64,000 nucleotides of DNA, taken from the NCBI RefSeq assembly GCF_000004195.4, contig NC_030681.2:92077681-92141680 (forward strand), in the 5' to 3' direction. The translations under genes and the position numbers were made by a program. How positions within the stretch are numbered: position 1 is the first letter of the stretch; each line of letters opens with the position of its first letter. This stretch comes from Xenopus tropicalis (lineage: Eukaryota; Chordata; Amphibia; Anura; Pipidae). The notes under the pieces were generated by a model. The model ran no database searches and was not told the DNA's origin. It worked only from the letters and a program-made list of their open reading frames with translations. Shown here piece by piece: positions 33,905-45,472 of this stretch.

Positions 33905-34348
33905 CAGGAGTAGGGAATCTATGGCTTGTGAGCCAGATGTGGCTCTTTTGATGGCTGCATCTGGCTCGCTGCCAAATCTTTAATAAAAAAAATAACGGGG
34001 GGCGTGGCCTGCGCTCAGCAGATAGAAGGCGTGTTTCAAGCCTTAGAACACGTGTGTTCTATCTGCGGAGCACAGGCCACGCCCTCCTCCGCATCCAGCA
34101 TCCTTGGGACCCACCCTACCTTGCCCCTGCGCTCGGCAGATAGAAGACGTGTTCTAAGCCTTAGAACACGTCTTCTATCCACCGAGCGCAGGCCATGCCC
34201 TCCTCTGCATCTCATCCACATCCGGCATCCTTGGGGCGCACCCTACCTTGCCCCGCAGAATCCGCGGCCAAACATACTGTATGGCTCTCATGGAAATACA
34301 TTTTAAAACATGTGGTGTTTATGGCTCTCTAAAGGTTCCCCACCCCTG
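33905..34348. mobile_element. hAT-like MITE with exact 8-bp duplication
   Basis: CAGGAGTAGGGAATCT on the left and AGGTTCCCCACCCCTG on the right are the ends. CTTTAGAG flanks both sides exactly (33897-33904, 34349-34356). The interior has two strong hairpins around CAGATAGAAGACGTGTTCTA and GGGGGGCGTGGCCTGCGCTC with its near copies. The frames of 61 and 100 codons are translations of these hairpins. Confidence 0.95.
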
Positions 34349-34356
34349 CTTTAGAG

Positions 34357-35353
34357 GACAAGGGAGCAAGAATACTAGAAGGAAAGGAAATCCTGTAGCC
34401 CTTTGTGCCCATGCAAGTTACACTCTGCACCCTAAGCCAGATATTTTATTTTTAAAAAATATGCCTGAATACAGAGTAAGAGGTAAGCAAACACTACAAT
34501 TATTATTAAAAGAAGATCTCAGTTTTGTACCCTTCCTGCTATCCCCATAAAGTTCAAGTAATTTTACCTTAATTCTGTTGAGAAGCAAGCTGTTGAGATG
34601 TGGATATTTCCACACTTTATCAGGCAGCAGCAGATTTATATATATATATAAACAGAGAACACAGAGAAATTGTGCTTTGAAGTTGTCTAAAGTTCATGCA
34701 GTCCATAAAATCTTATGTTAAAAAATACATTTTGCATTGGTTGGTTATATCACTAAAACTTTTTCTAAGTTTTTCCTTTTCCATGACAGTCATGATTGTT
34801 GAACAGTACTTCCACTCAAAAATCACTTTTTGAAATTCCTGCACTTCGGCGTGCTTATTTATATTAATTGTATATTAAGGAACGTAGCCAATGAGACTGG
34901 AGTAACATGGACCTGGATACTGCAAAACTGACTCTTTTTTGGGTCCTGCTCATCTACCTCCACTCATCTCTCTGAAACCCTTTTTAGCAGCAAAAAAAAG
35001 TGAGGGGGGAATTAGCAGGATTCAGGAACTATCAGTGGGGCTTAAACAGTAGCATCAAACAGTAACCACGTTGACAGCTCTGAATCAAATGGATTTATTT
35101 TTATACCTTTAGTTTTCATTTTTCCAAAACAAATGTTATTTCCTACAAAATAGTGAGTGTTACAATTATATTTTTTTCCTGTAATGTTGATGATCTTCTA
35201 TGGGCTGACCAACCACTGAATAATAAATGGTTGGGGGAGGCTGAGCCTAAAAAATATAAAGACCTTTGGGGGCATGGCAACCCCATGTGAGAACTGGCTT
35301 TGGCCAATCCTTATTTTGCATTGTGCCTCACAATAAATTATTTGAATTTGTGT
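34357..35353. other. No gene seen
   Basis: AT-rich, with a short TA run at 34637-34650. Confidence 0.5.
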
Positions 35354-35740
35354 CAATTTGGTTTTATGCGTAATAGATCCTGCCAGACACATTTGATTGC
35401 TTTTTATGAGGAGTGATCTGAAACCTAAACCTTGGGGTTGACGTTGGACATACTATTTGTTATTAGTTGGAGTTGGAGTTGGAGAAGAGTTGACAGAGAA
35501 GTGTTGTCAGGGGCCAATCCTTGAAAGTAACATCTTTGATTTGTTGATGTTAGCTTGCAAAAGAATAGATTCTAGGCAGAATGAATCCACTTTACAAACC
35601 AATATGGATAAACTGGATGACTCAACATATTAGCAAATGAGGCGCAACACTAAGAAATACAAGGTTATGCACTTGGACAAACAGGACTGACGCTGAGCTG
35701 AAGGCTTTCTCAGATGAGCCCTGCGGTAGGGAGAGGAAGG
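35354..35740 (+). pseudogene. CR1-type LINE fragment
   Basis: Bases 35354-35413 translate to QFGFMRNRSCQTHLIAFYEE, the GFRKGRSCQTNL-type segment of CR1 reverse transcriptase before motif A. Further on (about 35645-35690) the KYKVMHLDKQ segment that normally lies well after the catalytic box appears, so most of the palm is deleted. Stops occur in between, including an internal GTTGGAGTTGGAGTTGGA micro-repeat near 35466. Confidence 0.75.
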
Positions 35741-36099
35741 GGTTAGAGGAGCTCAGTGCTTTTCAGTACATTCAGTACTATGGGTACAATGGCAAAAAAC
35801 ACTGTAGTTCTTTTGGGGTTTATTCACGTAACCCAAGAATTGTCTCCCAGTGTTTCCAGCTGTGCAATGGTGCCCAAGGGGTCACAAACAGAATTATCTG
35901 AATCCTACCCCCTTGAGTCCCTACACCTTTTGAGTACTTCCTAGCGAACTACCTCACACTAGTCCTCCTCAGTGGAGCACTATCTATCTTATAACTCATA
36001 AGAGGGTGCTGTTACGGTATTTTCTATCTTCTGTCTAAACCTTGTTTCTCTACCTTTAGGGCAGGAAAAGGCGATGTACCGTGTTATCCAGTCAAAAAT
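35741..36099. other. No gene seen
   Basis: The 62-codon frame here has no family likeness. Confidence 0.4.
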
Positions 36100-36300
36100 G
36101 TTTACAGGGTAACCCTTTTGAAATAAAAAATAACAAAAGTGGTATAAAGGTGATACCTTTATTGGCTAACTAAGATAATCATAGCAAGCTTTCAGAACAT
36201 TTTAGTTCCTTTTTCAAGCTGATTACAATGAAGCTGTGGTGCTCTCTGATATATATACAACATTCAGCTCATAGATCAAATACCCAGAAAAAAGGAATAT
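36100..36300 (-). mobile_element. Penelope-like repeat with hammerhead-like motif
   Basis: It contains GTGGTATAAAGGTGATACCT (a short palindrome) with TTTATTGGCTAACTAAGATA and the motif at 36183-36220. TATATATA follows at 36250, the usual company of these repeats in this window. Confidence 0.45.
36183..36220 (-). ncRNA. Decayed hammerhead-like motif
   Basis: On the minus strand: AGC, UUGAAAA, an extra A, stem II GGAAC with GUUCU, GAAA, GCUU, then GCU pairing with the opening AGC. GAAA is intact; the CUGAUGA side has three changes. Confidence 0.4.
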
Positions 36301-36324
36301 CTGTGTGGAAGGTGGGGGGGTAGA

Positions 36325-36369
36325 AACGGTGGAAACGGGGGCGACTAATTTCCCCGTGTGCCAGAGCCC
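36325..36369. mobile_element. Right-end fragment of Harbinger-like MITE
   Basis: GGGGGCGACTAATTTCCCCG then TGTGCCAGAGCCC is the right tip of the 7200-7396 element, followed by TTA. Confidence 0.85.
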
Positions 36370-36372
36370 TTA

Positions 36373-37127
36373 CTGGATATTCCTGAGATAGTACTGAAAT
36401 TAACCTGTTGTGTCCTCTACAGAATGTATTTAGAGAGAAAGAGGAAATTTTTACTCCAGGTACAGTAATGATGTATGAATGTAATGATGTAAATAATACT
36501 CAGCATGGTTGAATCTAAAGAACAGTTGTATGTTTTTTAATCAAATGTGTTTTTGTAATTATTTATGTAAATGAGAAGCATAATTCTGAAATAAATTCAG
36601 AAAGCCGTGCTTCATCGGTATGCAGTTATGTATTTCTGTTTTTTATTAAGTAAATACAGTTATGACATTCCTGTATTATACTAAATAAACACAGTCTATA
36701 GGTATATAGATACCTATTTAAAAGGGCACAGCAAGTCAATATAGCTCAGCTGATTTTGTGGTGAAGCTGCTCAGTTATATTCAACATACTATAAGAGTAC
36801 TTCTCTTTCACTTGGAAAAATTTTTCAAGTTCAAAAGTAAGTTTTTTATTTATACAGGGACATTAGACACAATGCTGGCATAATTAACAACTAAAGAGAA
36901 AAATGGATTTCTAAGAAGAATCATTCAATTTTAATTTAGAGCAGTCAGAAAGCTGAAAGAAAAAGCACTAAGCTACATTGTGACAATTGTGTTTAAGTAT
37001 TCAAACAACTGAAAATAATTTTAGATACATATATATAGATTTATCAGCATTGAAAATGTTAACACTCTCCTCAAACACCAGTACAGCCAGGTAAAAAACG
37101 ACTTGACCTACAAAACATCATAGGGTT
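36373..37127. other. No gene seen
   Basis: AT-rich, unclassified. Confidence 0.5.
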
Positions 37128-37131
37128 GATT

Positions 37132-37797
37132 CACTAAAGGTCGATAAGTTTTATCACACGCTTTTCTGCGTTAAAATTGATGCGAAAAAATGCGCGATTC
37201 GCTAAAGTATTAACGCATGCGTTAAGTCGCATACCACGTGCGTTAAATTTCACGCTACCACATGCGCGCATTAATTTGCGCGCCGAAATAATACTAACGC
37301 AATAATACTAACGCATGATTCGCAAATACTTAGACGCACTAACTATCGCATTTGTCTGTGCGAAAATTAACACCTACTTAAGGCAGGTGGTAATTATAGA
37401 AAAGTACAGTTAATGAGCTTTTGGCAACACAATATGGACTTTGCAGTGTGATTTATTCTAGTATGTGTTGGCCCTAGAGTGATGCAGCCTCCAGTTTGCA
37501 GGGAAATAGTCATTTTCATAAAAGTAGTTTTCTGAAAGTAATGCCGTGTATGGCTAATATGGCGTTTTTCACACGTGTCGACTATTTGTGCGCGATGCGT
37601 TCATTAGCGTGCGTTCTGTCAAATACCACACGAAAATAGTCTTCGCGACTTAAATAACGCAAACAGCATTGCGTCTAAATTAACGCAAATATACTTTTAG
37701 TGAATCGTGCGTTAAGACGTGAAAAATTAGACAAGATAAAATTTTTAACGCTTGCTATAAATAGCGCACGTTTTAACGCACTTTAGTGAATCAAGCC
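37132..37797. mobile_element. 666-bp MITE with CpG-rich subterminal repeats
   Basis: GGGTTGATTCACTAAAG on the left and CTTTAGTGAATCAAGCC on the right, with TCAT on both sides (37128-37131, 37798-37801). Some 200 bases at each end carry multiple copies of TTAACGC or GCGTTAA in both orientations; the centre (about 37380-37560) is ordinary AT-rich DNA. Multiple subterminal motifs suggest protein-binding repeats. No transposase frame. Confidence 0.85.
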
Positions 37798-37801
37798 TCA
37801 T

Positions 37802-39294
37802 GTCATTTATGTATTCTCTGCATTAAAATTACACAGGGGATATGTATATTTAAGTTATTCTAGAAAGCTTTATAAAATTACTTGTATGCTGGCAAAGGTT
37901 ACTGAAACTTTAATCTAGAAAAATAAGATTTACTTTGGTTATGCTTCACATCCCGTAATTTCGATCTGCAGTTTCATTGCCCCCAAACAAAATAATTATC
38001 AGCTAATCATTAGATAAGGATAAAATAAGACATGAATCCAAACACTGAGCACATGAGTGTAAGACTGGCCTCTGGCTAGCTCTGATAAAGGCTACAGGAA
38101 AACATATTTAACCAATTGCAGAACATAAGTGAATAAGTTCCTCCATTCAGCCCTGGCATTGCAGTTCTGCAGACTGCTGTAAATACATAGTTTACTTTAT
38201 TTTAAATAGATCTGCTAGAGAAATGTACTTAACTGTCAATAAATGCTTTCATAATGCCAGATATAATGGTCCCCCAAACTGCTCTGTATTTAACTGTTTA
38301 GTACCACTTTCCTTTATGTATTAGTTACACTGAAATTTGGGAGCTATTTGGTCTGGCGTATTTTCAAGGATTATATGGATTATATAAGAAAGTTTAAGAA
38401 TCAGCTGACCCTCAAAATTATCTTGAAAATAAATTTACACAAATACAAGTTGATTTCTGTATGTAACAAGCTTAAATATAGCTATAATATATACAATTGG
38501 GAAGAACATAATACTTGGGAAATGTTGTGGATTTTGCATCAGCAAGTCAAATGCAGTTAAATGTCTAAATAATATAATCCATATTAAAATCTGATGTGTA
38601 AATTTAATGAAACATTTCCCATCTGACACATGACTTGTCAACAGAAATGTTGCATGCTGTGTTTTCAGCTAACCTGTGCTTTGCTTTTTAGCCTAATAGA
38701 CCCCATGTGCCCCTGAATAAAACAATTAATAATTTTTCCTTTTCTTGTTGACACAAAGAATGTTAAGTGTTTTTCTTTTATTTTTTATGGTACTCCCTAT
38801 GTGTACCAATTAAGACCCATTAACAGGAGGAGGAGAAGAACATATAACATACTAGGTTTTCCAGATTTTCCCACAAATACTGCAGAAGCTTCTCAGGTTT
38901 GCCTCTCAGGTTTATGGTAATTGCTACCCAATAAGAAAGTGGAAGTAAAGGGTTACAATTATGTATGCTGCTAACATGGTATGCTGTACTTAAACAAGGC
39001 CTCATGAATTTTAATATTTAAATCTATATTTATAATGGTATATTTATTATTATGTAATTATGACTCAATTAGTTTTAAATACATATGAGGGTGGTGCTCT
39101 TTTTTTTCACTCTTCTGATGACTGTGGTGACAGAGAAACAATCTGAGTACTATTATGTGGATTAAATAACATATCTCTAGAGAATCCGTGAGTTTGTATT
39201 TCCCTGTGGGTATGTACATGTGTTATTATCTTCCAAAGTGTTACACAGAGAGAGAAAACAGAATTAAGCTATACCTTATTGGGACTTATTCACA
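37802..39294. other. No gene seen
   Basis: AT-rich. Frames of 61-70 codons only. Confidence 0.5.
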
Positions 39295-39512
39295 GGGGCA
39301 GATTTATCAAGATATAAGTTCAGAGCTTAATACATAAAAACTCACCCACGTTCTATTCATTCCTATGGGGTTTTTAGAAGTGTATTTATCAGAGTGAGTT
39401 CTAACTTTCACCTATTGATAAATACACTTCTTAAAATCCCATAGGAATGAATAGAACGTGGGTGAGTTTTTATGTATAAAGCTCTGAACTCACATCTTGA
39501 TAAATCTGTCCC
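39295..39512. mobile_element. Near-perfect palindromic MITE
   Basis: Arms of about 90 bases pair almost completely: GGGGCAGATTTATCAAGATA against its mirror, and CACCCACGTTCTATTCATTC against its mirror. The tip is shared with the GGGGC-ended family at 17868, 54454 and 56474. Flanks (ACA, ATA) do not match exactly. Confidence 0.85.
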
Positions 39513-39518
39513 ATAGTG

Positions 39519-39625
39519 TCAGACTGGCTTACCCGGATACCAGGAAAACTCCCAGTGAACCCATGTGTCAGTGGGCCCTATGCGGACCCAACTATTTGGC
39601 CTCGTATGGTTATCTCATGGCTATT
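39519..39625. mobile_element. hAT-like end fragment
   Basis: GTCAGACTGGCTTACCCGGA and CACCAGGAAAACTCCCAGTG-type sequence resembles the CAGTGTCGGACTGG ends known from vertebrate hAT elements. Confidence 0.5.
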
Positions 39626-40178
39626 CTGCATTTCTGTCAGAGACAAAACAGCAGAAATTTAGGGAAGGATAAATGATTATATGTAAATAGAAGAGACTAG
39701 GAGAATAAATAGAGTGAAGAAAGAATACACATGGTCTTGAGAGTGGGCCCCTGCAACTTAGGATATGTAGTAATAAAGGTTGCCCTGTCCATTAATCAGC
39801 AAGAAAACATGGTTGAAAAAAACATAAGATTCAACTTTGTTTAGATTACACTTAGGACATATTAGGGGTCATATACAGTACATACCACACTGCAGTTGTA
39901 GGCCTGTAAATTTCCCCACAATCAACAGCATAATATAAAACTCAATTCATTCAAGGTACTTGAGTTAACATATGATGCTTGCACTTCCACATAGTTGCCC
40001 TAGGTGCCACTGCCTTCCTTTTGCCTCCTATTGTAAATCAAGCATCATTGTACCTATTGATAGAAGCTGGTGGGGAAACCCTGGTGCTACCCCTACCTCT
40101 GAACCAAGCAGTAGCTCCAGGGTTTCTACTGTGGACTGTGTTAATCAGCAAAGTGCCAGGGTCAGGAAATATAGACTT
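39626..40178. other. No gene seen
   Basis: Two overlapping frames (79 and 86 codons, 39972-40239) have no family likeness. Confidence 0.4.
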
Positions 40179-40330
40179 AGGGCCAGATTCATCCGAATTT
40201 CAGATCATTAAAAGTACAAATGCAAAAAATTGGGATTAAATATGAAAATTTCTGATGTGCAGTAATGGCGCAAAAAATTGTATCCAAAAGTTCCAAAATG
40301 TTTGTATCTGAGCGATTCTAAACTATGCCT
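40179..40330. mobile_element. Left part of a GGGGCTGATTTATC-type MITE
   Basis: GGGCCAGATTCATCCGAATT, AATTTCTGATGTGCAGTAAT and GTATCTGAGCGATTCTAAAC follow the left half of 56474-56947. The right half is absent. Confidence 0.65.
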
Positions 40331-41924
40331 CAACTCAAATGGAAGTTTACATTCATTTCTAGCTAAAACATATACCATAGGAAACAGTTCGCCTATAAGC
40401 ATTATATTAACAAACAGCATTTGGTGCCTCCATTCTTTGCTATCCCTCCTACTTTTATTCAGAGTAGCTTTCCTTGCACACATGTGAGATCTGATGTAAA
40501 AAAAAACATTTGCGTTTTGAAGTTGCATGGCAACAGCACAACTGTATTTCTGTAGCGGAATAATGTAAGGATGAAGGGATTTATGTAAATTTTCATTTAG
40601 AAAAACAGCATGGTACCATTCAGCTTCCTTTTTTTTCCATTAAATGCAGAAAAAGTGGCAATTTCAAACCTACATGCTAGGCAGAAAATTAGCTTCCCTG
40701 TTGAACAGAACCTTATTTCCAAAAGACATGAGGCTGGAAAATCTTTTACAGGCTTATAAATCCAATTGTTTCTCATTGGTATATATTTAAAATAAAAAAA
40801 GAACTTCAAAGTAGTACAAAACATGATGAAGCCAATTAGCAATTCTTTACACCCTATAGCATGCTTGGCTTTAATAGACATTAGCCTCTGGAACAGAAAC
40901 AAAAACTAACATTGTTACAATCTCATGCTTTCTCTGTCTTCATTTTTGTCACTATGCAATTTATATTCAAACTATAAGCAATAAATGTTTATTGATGTAT
41001 TTGTTGTGGGGTTATTTTTTAAGTCAAACACAACAAAAAAGATTTTTTTTTTGCAGACTTTTATATATAGGGCTCCAAAAGTGTTTTTTAAGCCCCTTCT
41101 TTGGACACTTTTAAGAATAAAGCTAGATAAGTAAGATAAATAAATGTTGTCCAAACACCTTATGCATAAAGGGCCACCTTATGCATGAAGATGAATGTTA
41201 GTCACAATTTGGCACTGACACCTGTCGCAAATGCATCAAAAGTGACGTCACATTACTCTGGCTGCCTGCCTGCATGACCCTGCCTTCGCCCAGCAAATAA
41301 ATGCAAGATAGCTTTCTTCTGTAGAGCCAGCTAAATAAGTAAAAACATTGACCATTTAGCTCAAACCTTCCAGTTACATACATGGAATCTCATATTAGAG
41401 AAGTTATTCCTTATAGGGCAGATCATTTTGCCATGCTAACAGAGTATTAGGCTTATCTGAATGCCTCAAAGAAAATATGGTCACGCCAGTAAAATTTAAC
41501 ATAGTTGCATAAGAGATGAAGTTGAAAAGAGACACATCAAGTCCAACCTGTTATCAAAGTGAAACCTACCAGACTTCTAATTAAGCTGATCTCATATACA
41601 TTCCAACATCTTCCTTGGTTTCACAGGATGGCTGACTTTTTTGTGCGTCACAATCACTGGACTAATTAACTCTCTATAATACTTAGATTTTTCTATTAAA
41701 CATCACTTCTAACTCTGAAACAGATAATTTCAGTATCTATTAGGATGCTGACAACTATTTCCCATTCCTTTAATACTGACCACTCCTCCATGAAGATGAT
41801 GGGTATGTGAGAGAAATACAGAACATAAAAAAAAAATAATTGTAGCACTGGTTATTTCCAAACTGAGTAATGCACTATATTTCTTGAATTCTTATTTTCA
41901 TGTGGAATTAAAAATCAGATTACA
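40331..41924. other. No gene seen
   Basis: The 106-codon (40208-40528) and 101-codon (40597-40902) minus frames are the longest. Neither shows a domain, and the first overlaps the MITE fragment. Confidence 0.45.
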
Positions 41925-42178
41925 GGAGAAGGAAATGCTAAATCACTGAGGGGTGATTGTAACCGCTTGCCTGAAACCCCTGACCAGTGCTCCTGTTACA
42001 AGAAAACTGTACTGGCCCAGGGTAAATGCAGGCAAGCAGTCTTCTTCCTTCAAAAAAGCCATCTTTTTGTGTAAGTTCAGCATCTCACTCTACTGCACAT
42101 GCGCAAGGACTGAAGGAGAAAAGGGGAAGCTTGCTCATGTACACCCTGGCCAGGAGCACTCCAGTCTCTCCTTCTCTG
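41925..42178 (+). mobile_element. Left part of a TTAA MITE split by a LINE
   Basis: CAGGAGAAGGAAATGCTAAA, CACTGAGGGGTGATTGTAAC, TACTGGCCCAGGGTA and CACTCTACTGCACATGCGCA follow the 51676-52097 element. The outermost TTAA is lost. Its right part reappears at 43069 after the LINE. Confidence 0.8.
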
Positions 42179-42750
42179 ACCATACTAACACCACTGTCAA
42201 AACCTGTCACTTTTTCTTACGCAATATTGCCAAAATCCGGCCCTTTCTTTCTACTGTAACAGCTAGGCTGCTCATGCACGCGCTCATCCTATCCCGACTT
42301 GACTACTGTAACCTGCTGCTAACCGGCCTCCCTAGCTCCCATCTTTCCCCCCTACAGTCTATATTAAACACTGCTGACAGAATTCTCCTCCTATCATCCA
42401 GGAGAGTTCAGGCCCTTCCCCTGCTAAGGGCCTTATCGTGGCTTCCTGTTAAACAAAGAATAGTTTACAAACTCCTTCTCTTAACCTTCAAAGCCCTCCA
42501 TTCCTCTGCTCCTCACTACATCTCTTCCCTGGTGTCTCCGTACGTTCCTGGCCGACTCCTTCGTTCCTCGCAGAGCAACCATTTGGTTGCGCCCCCCACT
42601 ACTTCTGCTGTTTCCCGCCTTAAACCCTTCTGCCTTGCTGCCCCTTACATTTGGAATTCCCTCCCTGATGTCCTCCGGAGAGAATCCTCCCTCAGTCTTT
42701 TTAAAACTAAACTTAAAGACTACCTTTTGGAGCACTCACCCAGCACCTGA
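42179..42750 (+). pseudogene. L2 LINE ORF2 C-terminal fragment
   Basis: About 190 residues without a stop, ending at TGA 42748-42750. Recognisable in order: SRLDYCNLLLTGLP (about 42292-42333), LQSILNTADRILL (42355-42393), LSWLPVKQRIVYKLLLLTFK (42430-42490) and FCLAAPYIWNSLPDVLR (42630-42680), ending LFKTKLKDYLLEH. This is the conserved region after the reverse transcriptase in L2-type ORF2. The reading frame continues upstream into the MITE (from 41953), giving a chimeric 265-codon frame. The catalytic domain and endonuclease are absent, so it cannot be active. The long uninterrupted frame suggests a fairly recent insertion. Confidence 0.9.
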
Positions 42751-43068
42751 TCTGGAAACTGGCACTTATACAGTAATGTCACCCACTGTGACCTATAGCA
42801 CTTACATTTGCCCATTTGTGTCTGTTAGTTACCCCTCCCATATAGATTGTAAGCTCTACGGGGCAGGGACCTCCTTCATCTTGTGTTTCTGACTCTTATT
42901 GCAACGGCACCATGTATTTATTGTATTTATTGTTGTACTTTGTACTTATCCATTATCTTTTGTATTTACCCATTATCTTTAACCCCCAGTCTGTATTAAT
43001 GAATTCTACTGTACAGCGCTGCGTACATAAGTAGCGCTTTATAAATAAAGATATACATACATACATAC
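42179..43068 (+). mobile_element. 5'-truncated L2-type LINE
   Basis: The 3' end of an L2-clade LINE: C-terminal coding part, a 3' untranslated region with TAGATTGTAAGCTCTACGGG and CAGGGACCTCC, then CTGTACAGCGCTGCGTACAT and GCGCTTTATAAATAAAG, the diagnostic L2 3' tail, ending in (ATAC)4. It sits inside a TTAA MITE and is therefore younger than it. L2 insertions often lack target duplications, and none is evident. Confidence 0.88.
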
Positions 43069-43110
43069 AATTACAATCAAGGGAGGGTGCCTAACATTTT
43101 TAAAAGAGTG
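43069..43110 (+). mobile_element. Right part of the split TTAA MITE
   Basis: ACAATCAAGGGAGGGTGCCT then AACATTTTTAAAAGAG corresponds to the GGGGGTGCCTAACATTTTGG arm of this family; the tip after it has decayed. Confidence 0.7.
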
Positions 43111-44029
43111 GCCAATTTTAATGCACGTGAATTCAAAACCAGAAAAGATAGTATATGTTCTTGCCTGTAATCTTTTATGATCTTCACAGAAGAATAATAC
43201 AAGATATAACAGTATACAGCCTAGAATGAAATAAACAGATATGTACATAGAAGTTCAAAGGCAGTGCCCAATGATGTGCTTGCATGTTTTACATTCAAAT
43301 TAAATACTAAATAAGCATGAGATTCAGGGCTCAATGCAGGGCTTGTTTCTTTTCAATGTATTACTTAATAATGAACAAGGAGGTCTGGATTGCAGAGACT
43401 CAGTTTAGCAGATGATGGCAAAATATGTCAAGTAATTAACTAAAATCAAAGTGACTGTTCTCTACAAAGAAATCTAGTTAGACTAGAGAAAGTAACTGGA
43501 AGATTAAATTAAATAGATAAATGCATGTTTGTGCATTTTAATATAAAAATGAGAAAATAACAAATTAAATGGCATAACTGTTCCAGAAATTGAGCAATAT
43601 TGCTCAGTCGGGACTGCAAAGTCCAATTAACTGCTGTCATGTTTTAAAGGGAAACAAATAAAAACATAATCTCACCACTTAATAAGCATACCTTTTCCTC
43701 ACTTACTGAAACAGGGAAGAACCAATAAATAATAAAAAAAAAAGTCGGCTTGTGGAACGTCACAAAAAATGTGAGAAGTCCAATAAAATTTAGAGAATAG
43801 AATAATGAAGAAAGAAGTCTGCTAAGTAGACTTTGTTCTTTTCAAGAGACACATTTAAGGACGAAATTCCTATATTAACTATGGTTTAAAGAAAAGCCTT
43901 GGGCTTGTACCTGAGTCTGTCACCGGGCTATTTTATAAGCCCAAAAATTAAAAATAAGGAATGACAAGGAGAGAAGTATAAAAAAAAAAAAGATACGATG
44001 TTGCTCCATATGGGAGCAAAATGTAAAAA
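43111..44029. other. No gene seen
   Basis: AT-rich, with oligo-A tracts at 43734-43743 and 43980-43991. Confidence 0.5.
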
Positions 44030-44103
44030 TTTCACTGCAGCAGGGCGGCATGCCACCCCTAAGTTTGTGCCACCCTAGGCCTCGCCACAAATCCAGGTCT
44101 GTT
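44030..44103. mobile_element. Repeat fragment, hAT-like end
   Basis: CATGCCACCCCTAAGTTTGT, GCCACCCTAGGCC and CACAAATCCAGGTCTG match 9508-9594. Confidence 0.5.
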
Positions 44104-44285
44104 CAGCACTTACATGCGCCTAGGTGAATACAGCACAATAGGGAAGAATGGGCTGCATCTATTCCACATGGGAAAATGCAGGGCGAAATGCCTGTCTGTA
44201 CAAGCCCTAATACACATTTTGATGAGTTCCACCTGCATTCAGTAGTTCTGTGCATCACAGCGAGTTCAAACTATGGGCTGCTTAA

Positions 44286-44625
44286 AGCTGGCCATACACG
44301 CACCGATACTATCGTACGAAACCTCGTTTCGTACGATATTCGGTGCGTGTATGGCATGTCAGCGAGTCGACCGATGTTGCAGGAAGCTGCTGATATCGGA
44401 CGACTTGCCGATCGGCCAGGTTAGAAAATTTTGATCGGGCGCCATAGAAGGCGCCTGACCAAAATCTGCCGTCAGGGCTGAATCGGCAGAAGGAGGTAGA
44501 AATCCTATTGTTTCTACCTCCTTATCTGCTGTTTCAGCCCTGACTGTGTGTGGCGGATCTGACGATGTTTCGTGCGACCAATGGTCGCATGAAACATCAT
44601 TAGATCGCCACGTGTATGGCCAGCT
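44286..44625. mobile_element. MITE with TAA duplication (GGCCATACACG family)
   Basis: AGCTGGCCATACACGCACCG on the left, CACGTGTATGGCCAGCT on the right, TAA on both sides (44283-44285, 44626-44628). Near the left end a second CGTGTATGGC unit follows a TCGTACGAAACCTCGTTTCG hairpin, so the end is partly duplicated. The rest is collinear with 13407-13710. Confidence 0.9.
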
Positions 44626-44628
44626 TAA

Positions 44629-44965
44629 GTCATGCATTTTCTTGCGAAGGACAGCATGACCTAGATTCTTATGTAACAGCCATTACGCGCAGTGGTCTGA
44701 ACAAATAGAATCACTATCAATTGCTACAGATTACTGCCCAGGTGCTAATTTGCCCAGTGTTGGTAAATGAGCCAGAGTTAGTGTGTACTACTGCTAATAT
44801 GGGTTAGTGTTTAGAACATTTATACATTTAAGATAATGAAAGTAAAAGTAAGATAATGAAAGTAAAAAAAGAAATGAAAAAAAGATTTCAATTTCTATGA
44901 AGCACTATACAAGATGAAAAAATGAAAATTGCTATGGGAATGTCTGCACCTCTTATTCAAGCACT
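44629..44965. other. No gene seen
   Basis: It contains a direct repeat of GTAAGATAATGAAAGTAAA near 44828-44865. Confidence 0.4.
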
Positions 44966-45472
44966 TTGAACTTTAAGCACCCAATTATTGGGTATTTTGA
45001 TGTTGGATTTCTGTTAATACTGCTCTGTTTCCAGTGTGGTAAGGCCTTTGAGCTACGCCTTTTGGGGCCCCGGCTTTCTGCTGCGAGGAAGACAGGTATT
45101 CTATACATTGCCAAGGTTGTTACAGAATTGCGGTACAAAAGGAATCAGGAAAAGGCAACGTCAGGCAAAGGGTCAAAGACAGGTAGCGAAGATTCAGTGC
45201 CAAAAACCAGGCAAAGAATCAAAAAACAATGGAATAATCAAAAACACGGCTTAGATAAGGTCTGGATACACAGAGCCAGCTTGAGCAAAGAAAAGAAGCA
45301 AAAGTGCGCTATTTACGTTCAGATTTGGAGCCAAAGTGATGTCAGCGCATCTGCTGGAGTCACGGCGCCAGATACTACTGCACAGGCACGCGTCTGGAAG
45401 CATGCCGTGTCAGAACAAGCACCCATGCGTGAAAAGCAAGACGAGTCTGGGGACTGGCGTGCCTGCAGGTAA
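44966..45472 (+). other. 168-codon open frame, unassigned
   Basis: The longest frame not explained by an obvious repeat. It encodes a hydrophobic start (IIGYFDVGFLLILLCF, residues 7-22), then a basic, Lys/Arg/Gln/Ser-rich remainder. I recognise no domain. Base composition is richer in CpG than the flanks. Just after the stop, CTGCAGGTAAGTGCG looks like a splice donor, although the frame ends with the TAA in it. It may be part of an old retroelement leader rather than a gene; CAGGCAAAG words recur inside it, which fits repeat-derived DNA. A pseudogene or host exon cannot be excluded. Confidence 0.3.

Noticed and set aside
34004..34306. 100-codon frame with repeated LRTRLLS-like peptides
   Set aside because: Antisense and sense translation of paired hairpins in a hAT-like element.
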